45,095 bases of DNA from Planctomycetota bacterium (GTDB lineage Bacteria > Planctomycetota > GCA-002687715 > DRQF01), in assembly GCA_011369445.1 (NCBI GenBank), contig DRQF01000189.1, positions 81,626 through 126,720 of the forward strand, in the 5' to 3' direction. This document shows positions 16,969 through 26,221 of the stretch, in pieces. Position numbers and translations under genes: made by a program. Positions within the stretch are counted from its first letter, which is position 1; each line of letters begins with the position of its first letter. Below the pieces are notes generated by a model. That model did not search any database. It was not told where the DNA came from and was given only the letters and a program-made list of their open reading frames with translations.

Positions 16969-18935
16969 TTCTGAACTCCCTCGTACGTCTTCATGACGTC
17001 GCCGCACTGCAACATCTCGCTGCCGAAGTAGGGATTCTTCACCTCCTCGGTCGCCTGCAGCCACGGAGCGCCTTCGCCCCCCAAAGCCATGGGGCAGAAG
17101 ACCTCGAAGTGTTTCTCCGTGCCCGCATGCTTGAAGGCGCTCTCCATATCGACGATGGTCTTCGAGATGTCCGCGAAGGCAGCTCGCACCTCCTCGATCT
17201 TCGGTGCCGAGAGGGCGGCAGAGATCGCCTGTTTCAAGGCCTTGGCGAGCGCCATCCACCGCATGTGCAGGTCTCCCTGCACGAGAGTCATGTCGACCGC
17301 ATCCACCGCTTTTTCGAGAGCGGCGAGGGCCGTCTCCGCTGCCGCGACATCGTCGTTCGCGAGGGCCTTCTGCGCCGAGAAATATGCCTCGTAGACGAGC
17401 CCCAGGTCCTCGAGGAATCCGAGGGGCGCCGCGGGAGGTTCGTCGGTCTGGGCCGGCATGCTCATCATGCTGGGCCTGGCCTGGATCTGGAGAGCGCTGT
17501 CGATCTTGAAGTTGCCGTGGGTCACGACGACCTCGCCCTTCTTCAACCCCTCCAAGATGACGTAGTACCGCCCCGCTCGGGGCCCGACGGTGACCTCTCG
17601 GCCCTCGTAGGTGGGCTTGTCCGCCTTCATGTCCTGGACGTAGACGACGGCTCGCTTGCCCGTCAGCAAAACGGCGCTCGCGGGAACCACCAGGGGAGCC
17701 CGTTCGACGTCACCCGCGGGAACGAAGCCCAAGGATTCCGCCGTCACCAGCGCCATGCCGCAAATGTCGCACTTCCCCTGGGCATCCTTGACGATCTCGT
17801 GGTGCATGGGGCAGATCCACTTGCCCGCCAAGGCCGGGTCCATCACGTCTCCTCCGGCCGCGATGCGTGACTTGACGATCGCACGCACGAACATGCCGGG
17901 TTTCAGGCGTCGGTCCTCATTCCGAACGTTGACCCGCACCTTGGTCGTCCGCGTGGCGTCGTTCAGGAAGGGGGGCACGAACGAAATCCAACCCTCGAAG
18001 ACTTCGCCTGGATAGGCCTCGGTACGAAGTTCCACCTCCTGGCCGTAGCGAATCCAGGGGAGATCCAACTCATAGGCGTCGAGCAGGACCCACAGTTCGC
18101 TGAGATCGGCGACCGTGTAGATGGGTGAGCCCGTCTTCACGTACATGCCCTCGACGGCATTCTTGTGGATGACGATTCCCGAAAGGGGTGCCTCGATCTC
18201 CACGTGTGACTCGGCGGTCCTCCTCTCCTCGATGGCCTGGATCTGACTGTCACTGAGACCCCACAGAGAGAGTTTCTCACGGGCAGAATCGAGGAGCTTC
18301 TTCGCGCTGTCCCGCAGGAATGCGCTCTTCTCCTTCTTGGAGTCCTCGTACCCCTTCTTCGCTTCGACGAGCGCCTCTTGAGCCTCGAGAAGTTCGGGGC
18401 TGTAGAGCAACACCATGTGGTCGCCCTTGCTCACCCGGGTCCCCGTGTAGTCGACGTAGAGCCTGTCCAGCCGGCCCGGCACCCAAGCGGACACCTCCTT
18501 GACGCGGGTTTCGTCATACTCGACCTTTCCGACCAGCCGGACGTCGGTGGCGACGAAACGCCGTTCGACCTTCGCCGTTTCGACCTGGGCCAAGGCGATG
18601 GCATTCTTCGTCAAGGTGATGGTGCTCGGTGCGCCTCCGTCGTCCTCGCTCTGGACGAGCGGGACCAGGTCCATCCCGCAGATCGGGCACTGGCCGGGCT
18701 TCGGCATCTTGATCTGGGGATGCATGGGGCAGGTCCAGATCTCCGGCTTCTCGTCGGCATGACCCAGGTGCTCGCCCGCCTGCTCCTGCCCGGAAGCAGG
18801 GAGCGGCGACGGCTCGGGCGCCTGCCCCTTGCCGAACTCGAAGGCGAGCCAAATGAGGAGACCCGCGACGATCCAATGGGTCCAATCGTGCTTGAATAGC
18901 CCCAAGATGATGGAGACGGCCTTCGGTCGCGTCAT
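16965..18935 (-). CDS. cusB: CusB-type periplasmic adaptor with two heavy-metal-binding modules and a DUF3347-like tail
   Basis: 656 residues. This membrane-fusion protein links the RND pump to the outer-membrane channel. An N-terminal membrane anchor (WIVAGLLIWLAFEF) precedes a first metal-binding module (WTCPMHPQIKMPKPG, CPICGM; ~67-92). The adaptor core comprises barrel-sandwich halves (~145-180 and ~245-275) around a helical hairpin (~180-240), then a beta-barrel with FLNDATRTTKVRV and RLKPGMFV. A second module is inserted at ~372-396 (WICPMHHEIVKDAQG, CDICGM). The last ~145 residues are mostly helical and end FCPMALGGEG ... NPYFGSEMLQCGDVM, as in the DUF3347 domain found at CusB C-termini. 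Start and stop overlap the flanking genes by 4 bp each (ATGA), indicating translational coupling. The paired metal modules fit copper or silver handling. Confidence 0.92.
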   Translation of the reverse strand: MTRPKAVSIILGLFKHDWTHWIVAGLLIWLAFEFGKGQAPEPSPLPASGQEQAGEHLGHADEKPEIWTCPMHPQIKMPKPGQCPICGMDLVPLVQSEDDGGAPSTITLTKNAIALAQVETAKVERRFVATDVRLVGKVEYDETRVKEVSAWVPGRLDRLYVDYTGTRVSKGDHMVLLYSPELLEAQEALVEAKKGYEDSKKEKSAFLRDSAKKLLDSAREKLSLWGLSDSQIQAIEERRTAESHVEIEAPLSGIVIHKNAVEGMYVKTGSPIYTVADLSELWVLLDAYELDLPWIRYGQEVELRTEAYPGEVFEGWISFVPPFLNDATRTTKVRVNVRNEDRRLKPGMFVRAIVKSRIAAGGDVMDPALAGKWICPMHHEIVKDAQGKCDICGMALVTAESLGFVPAGDVERAPLVVPASAVLLTGKRAVVYVQDMKADKPTYEGREVTVGPRAGRYYVILEGLKKGEVVVTHGNFKIDSALQIQARPSMMSMPAQTDEPPAAPLGFLEDLGLVYEAYFSAQKALANDDVAAAETALAALEKAVDAVDMTLVQGDLHMRWMALAKALKQAISAALSAPKIEEVRAAFADISKTIVDMESAFKHAGTEKHFEVFCPMALGGEGAPWLQATEEVKNPYFGSEMLQCGDVMKTYEGVQK

Positions 18936-20302
18936 GGCATGATTCCTCCAGTCAAAGCCCGGATGCGGGCACGGGCCTGCTCGAGATCCGCACGCGCCCG
19001 ATCGTAGGCTCGCTCGAACCCGAGATAGACGCGTTGGGCGTCGATATAGTCGGTGAGAGTCGCGCGCCCGGCCTGGTAGGCCACTTGGGTGACCTCCAGG
19101 GCTTGGCGGGCCCGCGGGATGAGACTCAGCTGGTAGAGATCTCGTTGCCGAAGTGCGTCGTCCAGCTTGTAGAGCGCCTGATCCAGCTTCGCTCGTAGAT
19201 CGTTCTCAGCCTGAACGAGCTGGGTTGCGGCGGATCGTTTCCTGGCCTCGGCTTCCCTCACCTCGGCGTTGTACTTCTGCCTCCAGATCGGCAGGGTGAA
19301 GGACAAGGTGAAGGACAGGGGATCGTCGCCGGACCCGCCCACGTTGGGCGAGATGGCCTCGTCCGTCGCGATATACGTGGCGCCGAAACCGAGGTCGGGG
19401 TAGCCCGAGAGCTTCGCCAGCTCAATCCTCTCCTCCGCCTGATGAATCTGCTCCCGAATCGCGCGCAGCCTGGGGTTCGACTCGAGAAGCGCCTGCTGAA
19501 GCCCCTCCGTCCGAAGCTTCCCTTCCACGTGCTTTGGAGCGTCCGGCCAGGGCAGGATGTCTTCTCCGCGCCAGTTCATCGCGGCGCGGAGGCGGGAACT
19601 CAAAGGCTTGCGGAAGGTCTGCAGGGTCTCGAGTTCGTTCTCGAGCTTTCCGATCTCGACTTGGAGGCGGAGGAGTTCGTTCTCGCTGGCTCCCCCCTGG
19701 ACACGCCTTTGGGCCACGGGCTCCAATCGCTTGAGAAGGACCAGGTTTTCGTTGGTGATGTCGATGACCTGCCTGAGGTAGACGTACTCGAAGAAGGCGT
19801 CGCGAATCTCTTGGTCCACCGCAAACGCCGCCGCCTCGAGGTCCCACCAGAGCTTTTCGGCAGCGCGGGCCGCGACGCGCCCGCGGGCTTCCAGCTTGCC
19901 GAACCAGGGAAATGCCTGGGAGAGGGAAAACTTCTGCTCCTGCGCCCCCGTCCTGGTCTGCACCCGTTCCACGAACTGGGAGTAACTGAACTTCGGCTCC
20001 GGCAGAGCGATCACCTGCGGAACCCGCTCCAAGGCGGCCCGCCAAGCCTGGTAGGACGATCGGAGTCCCGCGTTGTGGGTCAGTCCGTAGCGAAGCCAAG
20101 CGTCGAGAGTGGATGGCACGGGGGTGGTCGCACCTTCGTTCTCGGCGAACGCGGCGTGTTGCCCCAAGGCCGCCAAGTCCGGTCGTGCCAGACGCTTGAT
20201 CTCGATCTCTTCTTCCACGTACGACGTGCCGCAGCCTGCGGCGATCCAGACCGCCGCGAGGGGAAGAACCCAGCGGCCGGCCCGTGAGCGCAAAAGGCGC
20301 AT
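18932..20302 (-). CDS. cusC: TolC/CusC-type outer-membrane efflux lipoprotein
   Basis: 456 residues. It forms the outer-membrane channel of the tripartite efflux system. The N-terminus has a lipoprotein signal (VLPLAAVWIAAGC, predicted lipidation at that Cys). Two outer-membrane efflux protein repeats follow, long and helical (WRAALERVPQVIALPEPKFSY ... and LRTEGLQQALLESNPRLRAI ...), with the characteristic SPNV-like strand region (DEAISPNVGG ... FTLSFTLPIW). The ATG at 20302 has GGAGAG 7 bases upstream. The stop overlaps the adaptor start as ATGA, so outer-membrane factor, adaptor and pump are translated as one coupled unit. It is separated from the upstream Cys-rich gene by a short gap containing a hairpin. 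Confidence 0.9.
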   Translation of the reverse strand: MRLLRSRAGRWVLPLAAVWIAAGCGTSYVEEEIEIKRLARPDLAALGQHAAFAENEGATTPVPSTLDAWLRYGLTHNAGLRSSYQAWRAALERVPQVIALPEPKFSYSQFVERVQTRTGAQEQKFSLSQAFPWFGKLEARGRVAARAAEKLWWDLEAAAFAVDQEIRDAFFEYVYLRQVIDITNENLVLLKRLEPVAQRRVQGGASENELLRLQVEIGKLENELETLQTFRKPLSSRLRAAMNWRGEDILPWPDAPKHVEGKLRTEGLQQALLESNPRLRAIREQIHQAEERIELAKLSGYPDLGFGATYIATDEAISPNVGGSGDDPLSFTLSFTLPIWRQKYNAEVREAEARKRSAATQLVQAENDLRAKLDQALYKLDDALRQRDLYQLSLIPRARQALEVTQVAYQAGRATLTDYIDAQRVYLGFERAYDRARADLEQARARIRALTGGIMP

Positions 20303-20370
20303 GATTCATCTCTCCAGGAGTCAAGTCGGTGAGAATCTCGAGGCGAGGTCGGGGAGGCCCCAGACCTCTT

Positions 20371-20391
20371 CACTCCGAGAAACTCGGAGTG
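20371..20391 (-). terminator. Hairpin between the Cys-rich gene and the efflux genes
   Basis: A perfect inverted repeat CACTCCGAG (20371-20379) / CTCGGAGTG (20383-20391) with a 3-base loop lies in the 118-bp gap. There is no T-run on the minus strand, so it could be a weak terminator, an attenuator or an RNA-stability element separating the first gene from cusCBA. Confidence 0.45.
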
Positions 20392-20420
20392 AGGACAGAC
20401 TTCGACTGGGAGACGTTGAC

Positions 20421-20798
20421 TTAGTTTCGGAAGACGCCGATCAAGGAGAGGCGGCGCACGTGGCGCGTCGGGGTGGGGCGAACGACCTCGGAGGCCTCCG
20501 AGCAGGAGGCGTCGTCCTCCGCGGCGACCGAACCCACCTCCAGAAGAGGCTTCAGTTCCGGCAGCGTCCAGGCCAGGCCTCTATCCTGGCTCTTTTCCTC
20601 TTGGAGAGGAAGAACCGGGAGAGGGTCGGGGGCGGCCTCGCAGGGACAACGATCCGCCGGGGCAGGTGCACAGCAGCACGACCTTGCGACGATACGCTTC
20701 GCACAGGGGGCCTGTTCACAGGACACGAAGGCGGTCTCCCCCAGCCAAGCGGCGGAGGAAATCAAGCAGAGTCCGAGAATGAGAGCCGTTCGTTGCAA
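20421..20798 (-). CDS. Small exported Cys-rich protein at the head of the efflux island
   Basis: 125 residues. A signal-peptide-like N-terminus (MQRTALILGLCLISSAAWLG) precedes a Cys-rich stretch (SCEQAPCAKRIVARSCCCAP, then RCPCEAAP) with nine cysteines after the signal, followed by a Pro/Glu-rich tail. No family was recognised. The start at 20798 is a TTG without a strong ribosome-binding site; the frame is open further upstream only through CTG codons, so the exact start is uncertain. Position directly upstream of the TolC-adaptor-RND genes on the same strand, plus the clustered cysteines, suggests an extracytoplasmic metal-binding or sensing role. That role is inference. A possible promoter lies 40 bp upstream. 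Confidence 0.62.
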   Translation of the reverse strand: MQRTALILGLCLISSAAWLGETAFVSCEQAPCAKRIVARSCCCAPAPADRCPCEAAPDPLPVLPLQEEKSQDRGLAWTLPELKPLLEVGSVAAEDDASCSEASEVVRPTPTRHVRRLSLIGVFRN

Positions 20799-20835
20799 GC
20801 GTCTGGGTCCGTTCAGTGGTCCGTGTCCATGTTCC

Positions 20836-20863
20836 AGTATGCCCTTCGTCCCTTTGAACGCAA
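20836..20863 (-). promoter_or_regulatory. Possible promoter of the metal-efflux operon
   Basis: On the minus strand, TTGCGT (20863-20858) and CATACT (20841-20836) are separated by 16 bp. They would start transcription about 30 bases before the TTG at 20798. Two mismatches to the sigma70 consensus in each element keep this tentative. The spacer is not the 19 bp typical of CueR/MerR-controlled promoters. Confidence 0.3.
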
Positions 20864-20924
20864 GAACTGGACAGGGAAGTCCCGCAAAAAAAATTTCGTC
20901 CTCCCGAGTAGAGAGAACCCCTTC

Positions 20925-20952
20925 TTGCCGCCGTCCCCGGCACGAGTATAGT
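20925..20952 (+). promoter_or_regulatory. Possible promoter of coaE-rho
   Basis: TTGCCG (20925-20930), a 16-bp spacer and TATAGT (20947-20952) match a sigma70-type promoter with a good -10. They lie about 80 bp upstream of the TTG start at 21030, which leaves room for a ~70-base leader. Confidence 0.45.
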
Positions 20953-21029
20953 GATTCCAGCGGTCCCCGATCCTCGGGACCCGACCATCAGATTTCCCAT
21001 CGTTCTTTTCTCACCGGAACACATCACCC

Positions 21030-23141
21030 TTGACAACGGTCGTCGGCATCATCGGCGGCATCGGAAGTGGAAAGTCCGCAGCCGGTCGCATCCTGAACCG
21101 ACTGGGAGCTCGCGTCCTCGATGCCGATGCTTCCGCCCACCGGGTCCTGAACTCGGCCGAAGTCAAGAAAGCCCTGGTGGAGAAGTTCGGAACCGAAATC
21201 TTGGACGGCAACGGAGGAGTGGACCGTGCGGCCTTGGCTTCGGAGGTCTTCGGACCGGAAGGCGAGGCGGCGAGACGGTGGCTGGAGGAGCTGGTCCATC
21301 CCGAGGTCCGAAGGTTTCTGCTTTCGGAGCTGAAGGCGGCCAGGGAGTCGAACACTCCCGTGGTCATCTTGGATGTGCCCCTGCTCTTGGAGTCCCCCCT
21401 CGGGGAAGAATGCGACCACGTTCTTTTCCTGAAGGTGGATGACGCGATACGCCGGGCGCGAGTGAAAGAGCGTGGCTGGTCGCCGGAGGATCTTGCAGCC
21501 CGCGAAGCGGCTCAGACACCGTTGGCGGAAAAGGAAGACCGAGCCGACGTCGTCGTCGACAACAACGGTTCGATCGAGGATCTCGAGAGCGCTCTGAAGG
21601 AGCTTCACCGGGTCTGGAAGGCCCAAGCATCGGAGAAGGTCATGGCGAAAGCAGCCAAGAAGAAGACATCCAAGCGATCCGCCGACGAGATCGAGGACAC
21701 CGCCACCGAAACGGAGGCGGAGCAGACGGAAGAGTCTCCGCGCCCCAAGAAGGCCGCGAAGAAGAAGACGAAGAAGGCGAGTTCGAAGGCTCGAACAAAG
21801 GCTGAGACCGAGCCCGAATCCGACGACACGCCGTCCGAATCCTCCGCATCCTCGGTGCCCGAAGCCGCCGCTCCGACGGAAGAGCTGGAGCCCATCGACC
21901 TCTCCGTGATTCAGACGATGTCGCTGCACGATCTCCAGGCACTCGTCGAGAAGGAGGGGCTCGAGGACCCCAGCGGCATGACGCGGCAGGATCTGATCTT
22001 CCGCTTCCTCAAGCTGCGGTCTGCCCGGGGCGGCACTTTCTATGGCCGGGGCGTCCTCGAGACGCTTCCCGACGGATTCGGGTTCCTCAGATCGCCCGCA
22101 TACCACTATCTCCCCTGCCCGGACGACATCTACATCTCGCCCTCGCAGATCCGGCGGTTCGGACTGAAGACGGGGTGCATGGTCGAAGGACAGATCCGCC
22201 CCCCGAAGGAAAACGAGCGTTACTTCGCACTTCTTCGGGTCGACAAGGTCAACGGGTTCCCGCCCGACAAGCTGGTCGAGTTGCCCGTCTTCGAGGAACT
22301 GACGCCTCTGTACCCCGAAGAGCGCTTCATGCTCGAGACGACCGACGAGGATATCTCGATGCGAATCGTGGACCTCATCGCTCCCATCGGCAAGGGCCAG
22401 CGCGGCCTCATCGTCGCCCCCCCCAGGACGGGCAAGACGATCCTCCTGCAGAAATTCGCCAACTCCATTGCGACCAACGCCCCAGATGTCGACCTCATCG
22501 TGCTCCTCATCGATGAGCGCCCCGAGGAGGTCACGGACATGGAACGGTCCGTCCGCGGCGAAGTCATCTCATCGACGTTCGATGAGCCGGCCAGCCGTCA
22601 CATCCAGGTCGCCGAAATGGTGATCGAGAAGGCCAAGCGCATGGTCGAATACGGTCGAGACGTCGTGATCCTCCTGGACTCCATCACCCGACTGGGCCGG
22701 GCCTACAACACCGAGGTGCCCCATTCGGGGAAGATCCTCTCCGGCGGCGTCGACGCCTCCGCGCTTCAAAAACCCAAGCGATTCTTCGGCGCCGCGCGCA
22801 ACATCGAGGGAGGCGGGAGTCTCACGATTCTGGCGACGGCTCTCATCGAAACCGGAAGCCGCATGGACGAGGTGATCTTCGAGGAGTTCAAAGGCACGGG
22901 CAACATGGAACTCCAGCTCGATCGTCGGCTCGCGGACAAGCGCATCTTCCCGGCCATCGACATCAATCGCTCGGGGACGCGTAAGGAGGAACTTCTCCTC
23001 GATCCCGAGGAACTGAAGCGCATCTACATCCTGCGCAAGGTCCTCAACGACATGAACCCCGTCGAGGCCATGGAACTCCTCATTCAGAAGCTGAAGAAGA
23101 CGCAGAACAACGTCGAGTTCCTGATGTCGATGAATCTTTGA
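21030..23141 (+). CDS. coaE-rho: Dephospho-CoA kinase and transcription termination factor Rho in one frame
   Basis: 703 codons without a stop. Residues 1-~200 are a complete CoaE (last step of coenzyme A synthesis): P-loop [31 protein letters not shown] and [12 protein letters not shown] are all present. A Lys/Ala- then Glu/Ser-rich linker (~205-285) follows. The rest is a complete Rho helicase: N-terminal helical domain ([15 protein letters not shown]), RNA-binding cold-shock fold ([18 protein letters not shown]), P-loop APPRTGKT (463-470), [17 protein letters not shown] Walker B (written [12 protein letters not shown] here), Q-loop and [15 protein letters not shown]. An in-frame ATG at 21642 (residue 205, MAKAAKKK) has GGAGAAGG just upstream, so Rho may also or only be made from its own start. 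The CoaE start at 21030 is TTG with a weak ribosome-binding site. Both enzymes look intact; whether one fused protein or two products are made is unresolved. Confidence 0.9.
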   Translation: MTTVVGIIGGIGSGKSAAGRILNRLGARVLDADASAHRVLNSAEVKKALVEKFGTEILDGNGGVDRAALASEVFGPEGEAARRWLEELVHPEVRRFLLSELKAARESNTPVVILDVPLLLESPLGEECDHVLFLKVDDAIRRARVKERGWSPEDLAAREAAQTPLAEKEDRADVVVDNNGSIEDLESALKELHRVWKAQASEKVMAKAAKKKTSKRSADEIEDTATETEAEQTEESPRPKKAAKKKTKKASSKARTKAETEPESDDTPSESSASSVPEAAAPTEELEPIDLSVIQTMSLHDLQALVEKEGLEDPSGMTRQDLIFRFLKLRSARGGTFYGRGVLETLPDGFGFLRSPAYHYLPCPDDIYISPSQIRRFGLKTGCMVEGQIRPPKENERYFALLRVDKVNGFPPDKLVELPVFEELTPLYPEERFMLETTDEDISMRIVDLIAPIGKGQRGLIVAPPRTGKTILLQKFANSIATNAPDVDLIVLLIDERPEEVTDMERSVRGEVISSTFDEPASRHIQVAEMVIEKAKRMVEYGRDVVILLDSITRLGRAYNTEVPHSGKILSGGVDASALQKPKRFFGAARNIEGGGSLTILATALIETGSRMDEVIFEEFKGTGNMELQLDRRLADKRIFPAIDINRSGTRKEELLLDPEELKRIYILRKVLNDMNPVEAMELLIQKLKKTQNNVEFLMSMNL
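21632..21644 (+). promoter_or_regulatory. Internal ribosome-binding site and in-frame ATG for a separate Rho
   Basis: GGAGAAGG at 21632-21639 precedes ATG at 21642-21644, in the same frame as coaE. Initiation here would give a 499-residue Rho, a normal size for Rho proteins with a charged N-terminal insertion. Confidence 0.5.
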
Positions 23142-23175
23142 ATCGGGGCGAGCCGGCGGATCGGCCCTCGATCGA

Positions 23176-26100
23176 TCAGCTCTCGTCTTGCAGGCCTCGA
23201 TACCACTGCAGCCAGCGGTTGCGGAGTCGTTGGATCTCCGCGGGCGAGCTCTGCCGATCGAGGTGGCCCACGGCACCGCCCCGCATGATCTCGAGGGTCA
23301 GATTCGCTCGGGCCCTGAGCGCCCAGTCCGAATCTTCCAACACCGAGATCAGGAGAGATACAGCTCGAAGGTCACGGGGATCGCCACGCACGAAGCCCAT
23401 GAGATCCAGATAGGGGTACCCTTTCTCCCGAAGCGCCGACAGAAACCAATCCAGGGACGTCTGCGCGGGATGCTCCCGCTGGAACGTCTCATAGAACAGT
23501 CGAATCGCTTCGGGACGAGTCTCGAGCGTCTTGCGACACGTGATCAATTCGAGCAGCTCTTGAGCCTTCGCGGTCCGACGCCGGTCCACCACCATCCGGA
23601 GGAGTTCCGGCATCGCCTCGATGCGACCTTCGCGACCGAGGAGCACGGCTGCCCGCCGTCGTACGCTCTCATCCCCGGCCTCCAACATCCGGGGTAGAGG
23701 ACTATCCTTTCGGCCTCGGAAGAGCACGGCCGCTGCATCCATCGCCTGAAGCAGCCGATCTTTCCCACTCAGACTCGAGAGCAAGTCCTTGATCGTCGCC
23801 CTGGCGTCCTCGGAATCGGCACGGGCGATGGAGGTGAGAGCCCAAGCGACTCGTTCCTCTCGCTCCTCGTTCGAAACCACTTCAGCCAACGCCTTCAGGG
23901 CGGGGGCGCTGCCCACGACTCCGAGGGCACTGACGGCGGCGCCCGCCACGATCTCGTCGTCGTGTCCCATGAATCGAACCAAGAAGTCGAGGACACGATC
24001 CCGCCCCACCGCGCCCAAAAATCGCAAGACGTCGGCCTGCTCCTTCGGCTGGAGTGACTCGATCCGCCTCTCGGCGGCCGCAAGGAACCCCACATCGGAA
24101 TCGTCGAGGGCTTCCCGAAACGCGGCGCGGACGACCTTAGAACGCTCCACGCTCCAAGAGAGAAGGGTCCTCTTCACTTCGTCATCGTCCCAATGCTGCA
24201 ACAGCCGTCCCACGAGAACGGCCTTCAGTTCCGGTCGCGCATCGGCCGCCAGCGCCTTCACTCGAGAAAGATCGATCGACGCAACGAAGTCCTCGCGCAA
24301 AAGGCGCCTGCCCTCCTCGACAAAGAATCCCACGGCCTCGGTCACGGAACGGTCCAATTCCGGCCGATCGATCCGCGCCAGCAGGCGCAAGAGGAGACCG
24401 CGCTCCGTCGAATCAGCGGTGGGACGCCGAAGGGATTCCAGCAGCAGCTTCGCCCGCTCGCCCAGCCATGCGTCGGGACGCTTGGCCCACAGTTCGAGGG
24501 CGGCGCGTCGACCGCGTCGATTGAGGCGGTCGAAGACTTCGAACGCTCGCTCGGCCAGCGCCTCCTTGCGCTCCACGGGTTGCATCTTGGTCCACTTGGA
24601 ACGCTGTACCTTCAGCCACTCCGAGCGGGCGCCGTCTCGCGACGGGTCGTAGAAGAGCTGCCAGAGCTCCCGTTCCTGAAGGTCCCTCAAGGTCTCTTCC
24701 AACCGCTTGTAGCTGGCCGGAATGGTGCTGTAGTGGATGGAGCGAAAGGCCGCTTCTCCCACCTGCAGGGTGAGCTGCGCAAAGTCTCCCGTCCATGTGG
24801 GGTTTTCTCCGTCGCCACGATCCGAGAAGACGTCGATCTCATCGAGGACGTTGCACAGATGCTCGAGTTCGTCGTCGTCGAGAATGATCGGCGTACGAAG
24901 CGAGAACTGATCGTTCTCCAGCGATTGTGCGCCGCCCAAGACGATGCGGAACTCGGACGGTCGAGCGTTCTCTTGGCGGCGCGCGTATTCGACGAAGAGC
25001 CGTCGACGTTCCCCAGAGGGGATCCTCATCAGCTCGCGCCGCGCCACGAACCCCTTCTCATGCTGCCGCCACCATTCGATCCAGAGGTCTCGGTTCTCGC
25101 CGAAATCCTCCCCAGTAAGCATGACGGCCTTGCGGAGGCATATGTCCTTGATCGCCCCGTAGTCCCGGGACACGACACCTCCGAAGACGACCCCCAAAAG
25201 GATGGGAACGAGGTGACCGTCCGCCAGACTCCGGACACCCTTGTCGGTGGTGCGGGTGGAGATGTTCGCGAGGACACACGCACCGGCGGCGTTGGCAAGT
25301 TGATCGTCGATCCTGAGAAGCCCCTCCGCACGTTTGATGGCCGCCACTTCGTCATCGAACACGATTCGTCGCATGCGATCCTCGTGCAGGACGAGCGCCA
25401 ACGCCGCATAGGAGGCGGACCGAAGTCCGCCCTGCAAGAATCGCTCTTTCAACCGGCGAATGACGGCCTCGTCGCGAACGCGCGACAGCCGGTCCGCCGC
25501 AACGCGGGCGACGCGAGCGTACCGATCAGAGAGCATCCCGATGTAGAGACGCGGATCGATATCCGTTGCCAATCGCCCCAACAACGAGACGGCTCGATAG
25601 CGCACGTCATTGCGACGATGGCGCGTGAGTTCGAGGAGACGGTCGGCAAACGAGTCGTCGATGACCTTCGGGAGGGAGAGGAACGCCGCCTTGGCCGTGC
25701 GAGCGTACTCCGAAGTCAGGTGAGGAAGAATATCGGACGTCGCGGCCACGGGATCGATCTTCACGAGTGCGTCGAAGAAAACCCCCATGCTGATGTTGTT
25801 GGCGACATCGTCGAGGCAACGCTTCACGTCGGGATACGTGGCTCTCTCGCCCAGCTCGCCGAGTGCGAAGGCGCACCCACATCGGATCCGCCAGTCGTGA
25901 TTCCGCAGCCCGGCGACGAGACGGGGCACCACCGCGGTTCCTTGCTGGATGAGGAGCTTGGCCGACTGGACACCCTTGGCATCGGGCCACTGTGAGAGGG
26001 CCTCGATCAGCTCATCGAGGTCTTGTCCGGCCGATGCGGTGGGCGCCGACGATTCCGAAGCACGGGGCGACGCGACCTTCTCGGGCGGCGAGAAGAGGGG

Positions 26101-26187
26101 CTTCGTGTCCTGGGACCACGCGGGAGCAATTAGCAGAAGAACGAGGCCGGCCTGAAAGGCCAGTGCGCCGCGGTGAACTCGCTTCAT
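23176..26187 (-). CDS. Exported HEAT-repeat protein
   Basis: 1,003 residues with a signal peptide (GALAFQAGLVLLLIAPAWS). The mature part is almost entirely alpha-helical pairs of the HEAT/PBS-lyase-repeat type: LVAGLRNHDWRIRCGCAFALGEL, DVRYRAVSLLGRLA, then near the C-terminus VAGAAVSALGVVGSAPALKALAEV and VRRRAAVLLGREGRIEAMPELLRM. A central non-repeat segment (~400-520; IILDDDELEHLCNVLDEIDVFSD ... FAQLTLQVGEAAF) interrupts them and may be a separate binding domain. The ATG at 26187 follows GGAG. It is probably the last gene of a run starting at 28988 (DUF1858 protein, RecG, lipoprotein), with a 34-bp gap to the lipoprotein gene. HEAT solenoids serve as protein-binding scaffolds; no enzymatic role can be assigned. 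It converges with coaE-rho, leaving only 34 bp between the stops and no obvious terminator. Confidence 0.82.
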   Translation of the reverse strand: MKRVHRGALAFQAGLVLLLIAPAWSQDTKPLFSPPEKVASPRASESSAPTASAGQDLDELIEALSQWPDAKGVQSAKLLIQQGTAVVPRLVAGLRNHDWRIRCGCAFALGELGERATYPDVKRCLDDVANNISMGVFFDALVKIDPVAATSDILPHLTSEYARTAKAAFLSLPKVIDDSFADRLLELTRHRRNDVRYRAVSLLGRLATDIDPRLYIGMLSDRYARVARVAADRLSRVRDEAVIRRLKERFLQGGLRSASYAALALVLHEDRMRRIVFDDEVAAIKRAEGLLRIDDQLANAAGACVLANISTRTTDKGVRSLADGHLVPILLGVVFGGVVSRDYGAIKDICLRKAVMLTGEDFGENRDLWIEWWRQHEKGFVARRELMRIPSGERRRLFVEYARRQENARPSEFRIVLGGAQSLENDQFSLRTPIILDDDELEHLCNVLDEIDVFSDRGDGENPTWTGDFAQLTLQVGEAAFRSIHYSTIPASYKRLEETLRDLQERELWQLFYDPSRDGARSEWLKVQRSKWTKMQPVERKEALAERAFEVFDRLNRRGRRAALELWAKRPDAWLGERAKLLLESLRRPTADSTERGLLLRLLARIDRPELDRSVTEAVGFFVEEGRRLLREDFVASIDLSRVKALAADARPELKAVLVGRLLQHWDDDEVKRTLLSWSVERSKVVRAAFREALDDSDVGFLAAAERRIESLQPKEQADVLRFLGAVGRDRVLDFLVRFMGHDDEIVAGAAVSALGVVGSAPALKALAEVVSNEEREERVAWALTSIARADSEDARATIKDLLSSLSGKDRLLQAMDAAAVLFRGRKDSPLPRMLEAGDESVRRRAAVLLGREGRIEAMPELLRMVVDRRRTAKAQELLELITCRKTLETRPEAIRLFYETFQREHPAQTSLDWFLSALREKGYPYLDLMGFVRGDPRDLRAVSLLISVLEDSDWALRARANLTLEIMRGGAVGHLDRQSSPAEIQRLRNRWLQWYRGLQDES

Positions 26188-26221
26188 CGATCATGACTCC
26201 AGAGGCTTCCAGGAGAGGACG

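Noticed and set aside
14773..16974. Plus-strand open frame of about 730 codons
   Set aside because: Antisense to the RND pump; the product is His/Asp/Glu-rich with no recognisable fold.
16969..17259. N-terminal extension of the RND pump
   Set aside because: It overlaps the adaptor gene's coding sequence, and an ATGA overlap gives a natural start at 16968.
24193..25995. Plus-strand open frame of 600 codons
   Set aside because: Antisense to the HEAT-repeat gene and without domain signals.
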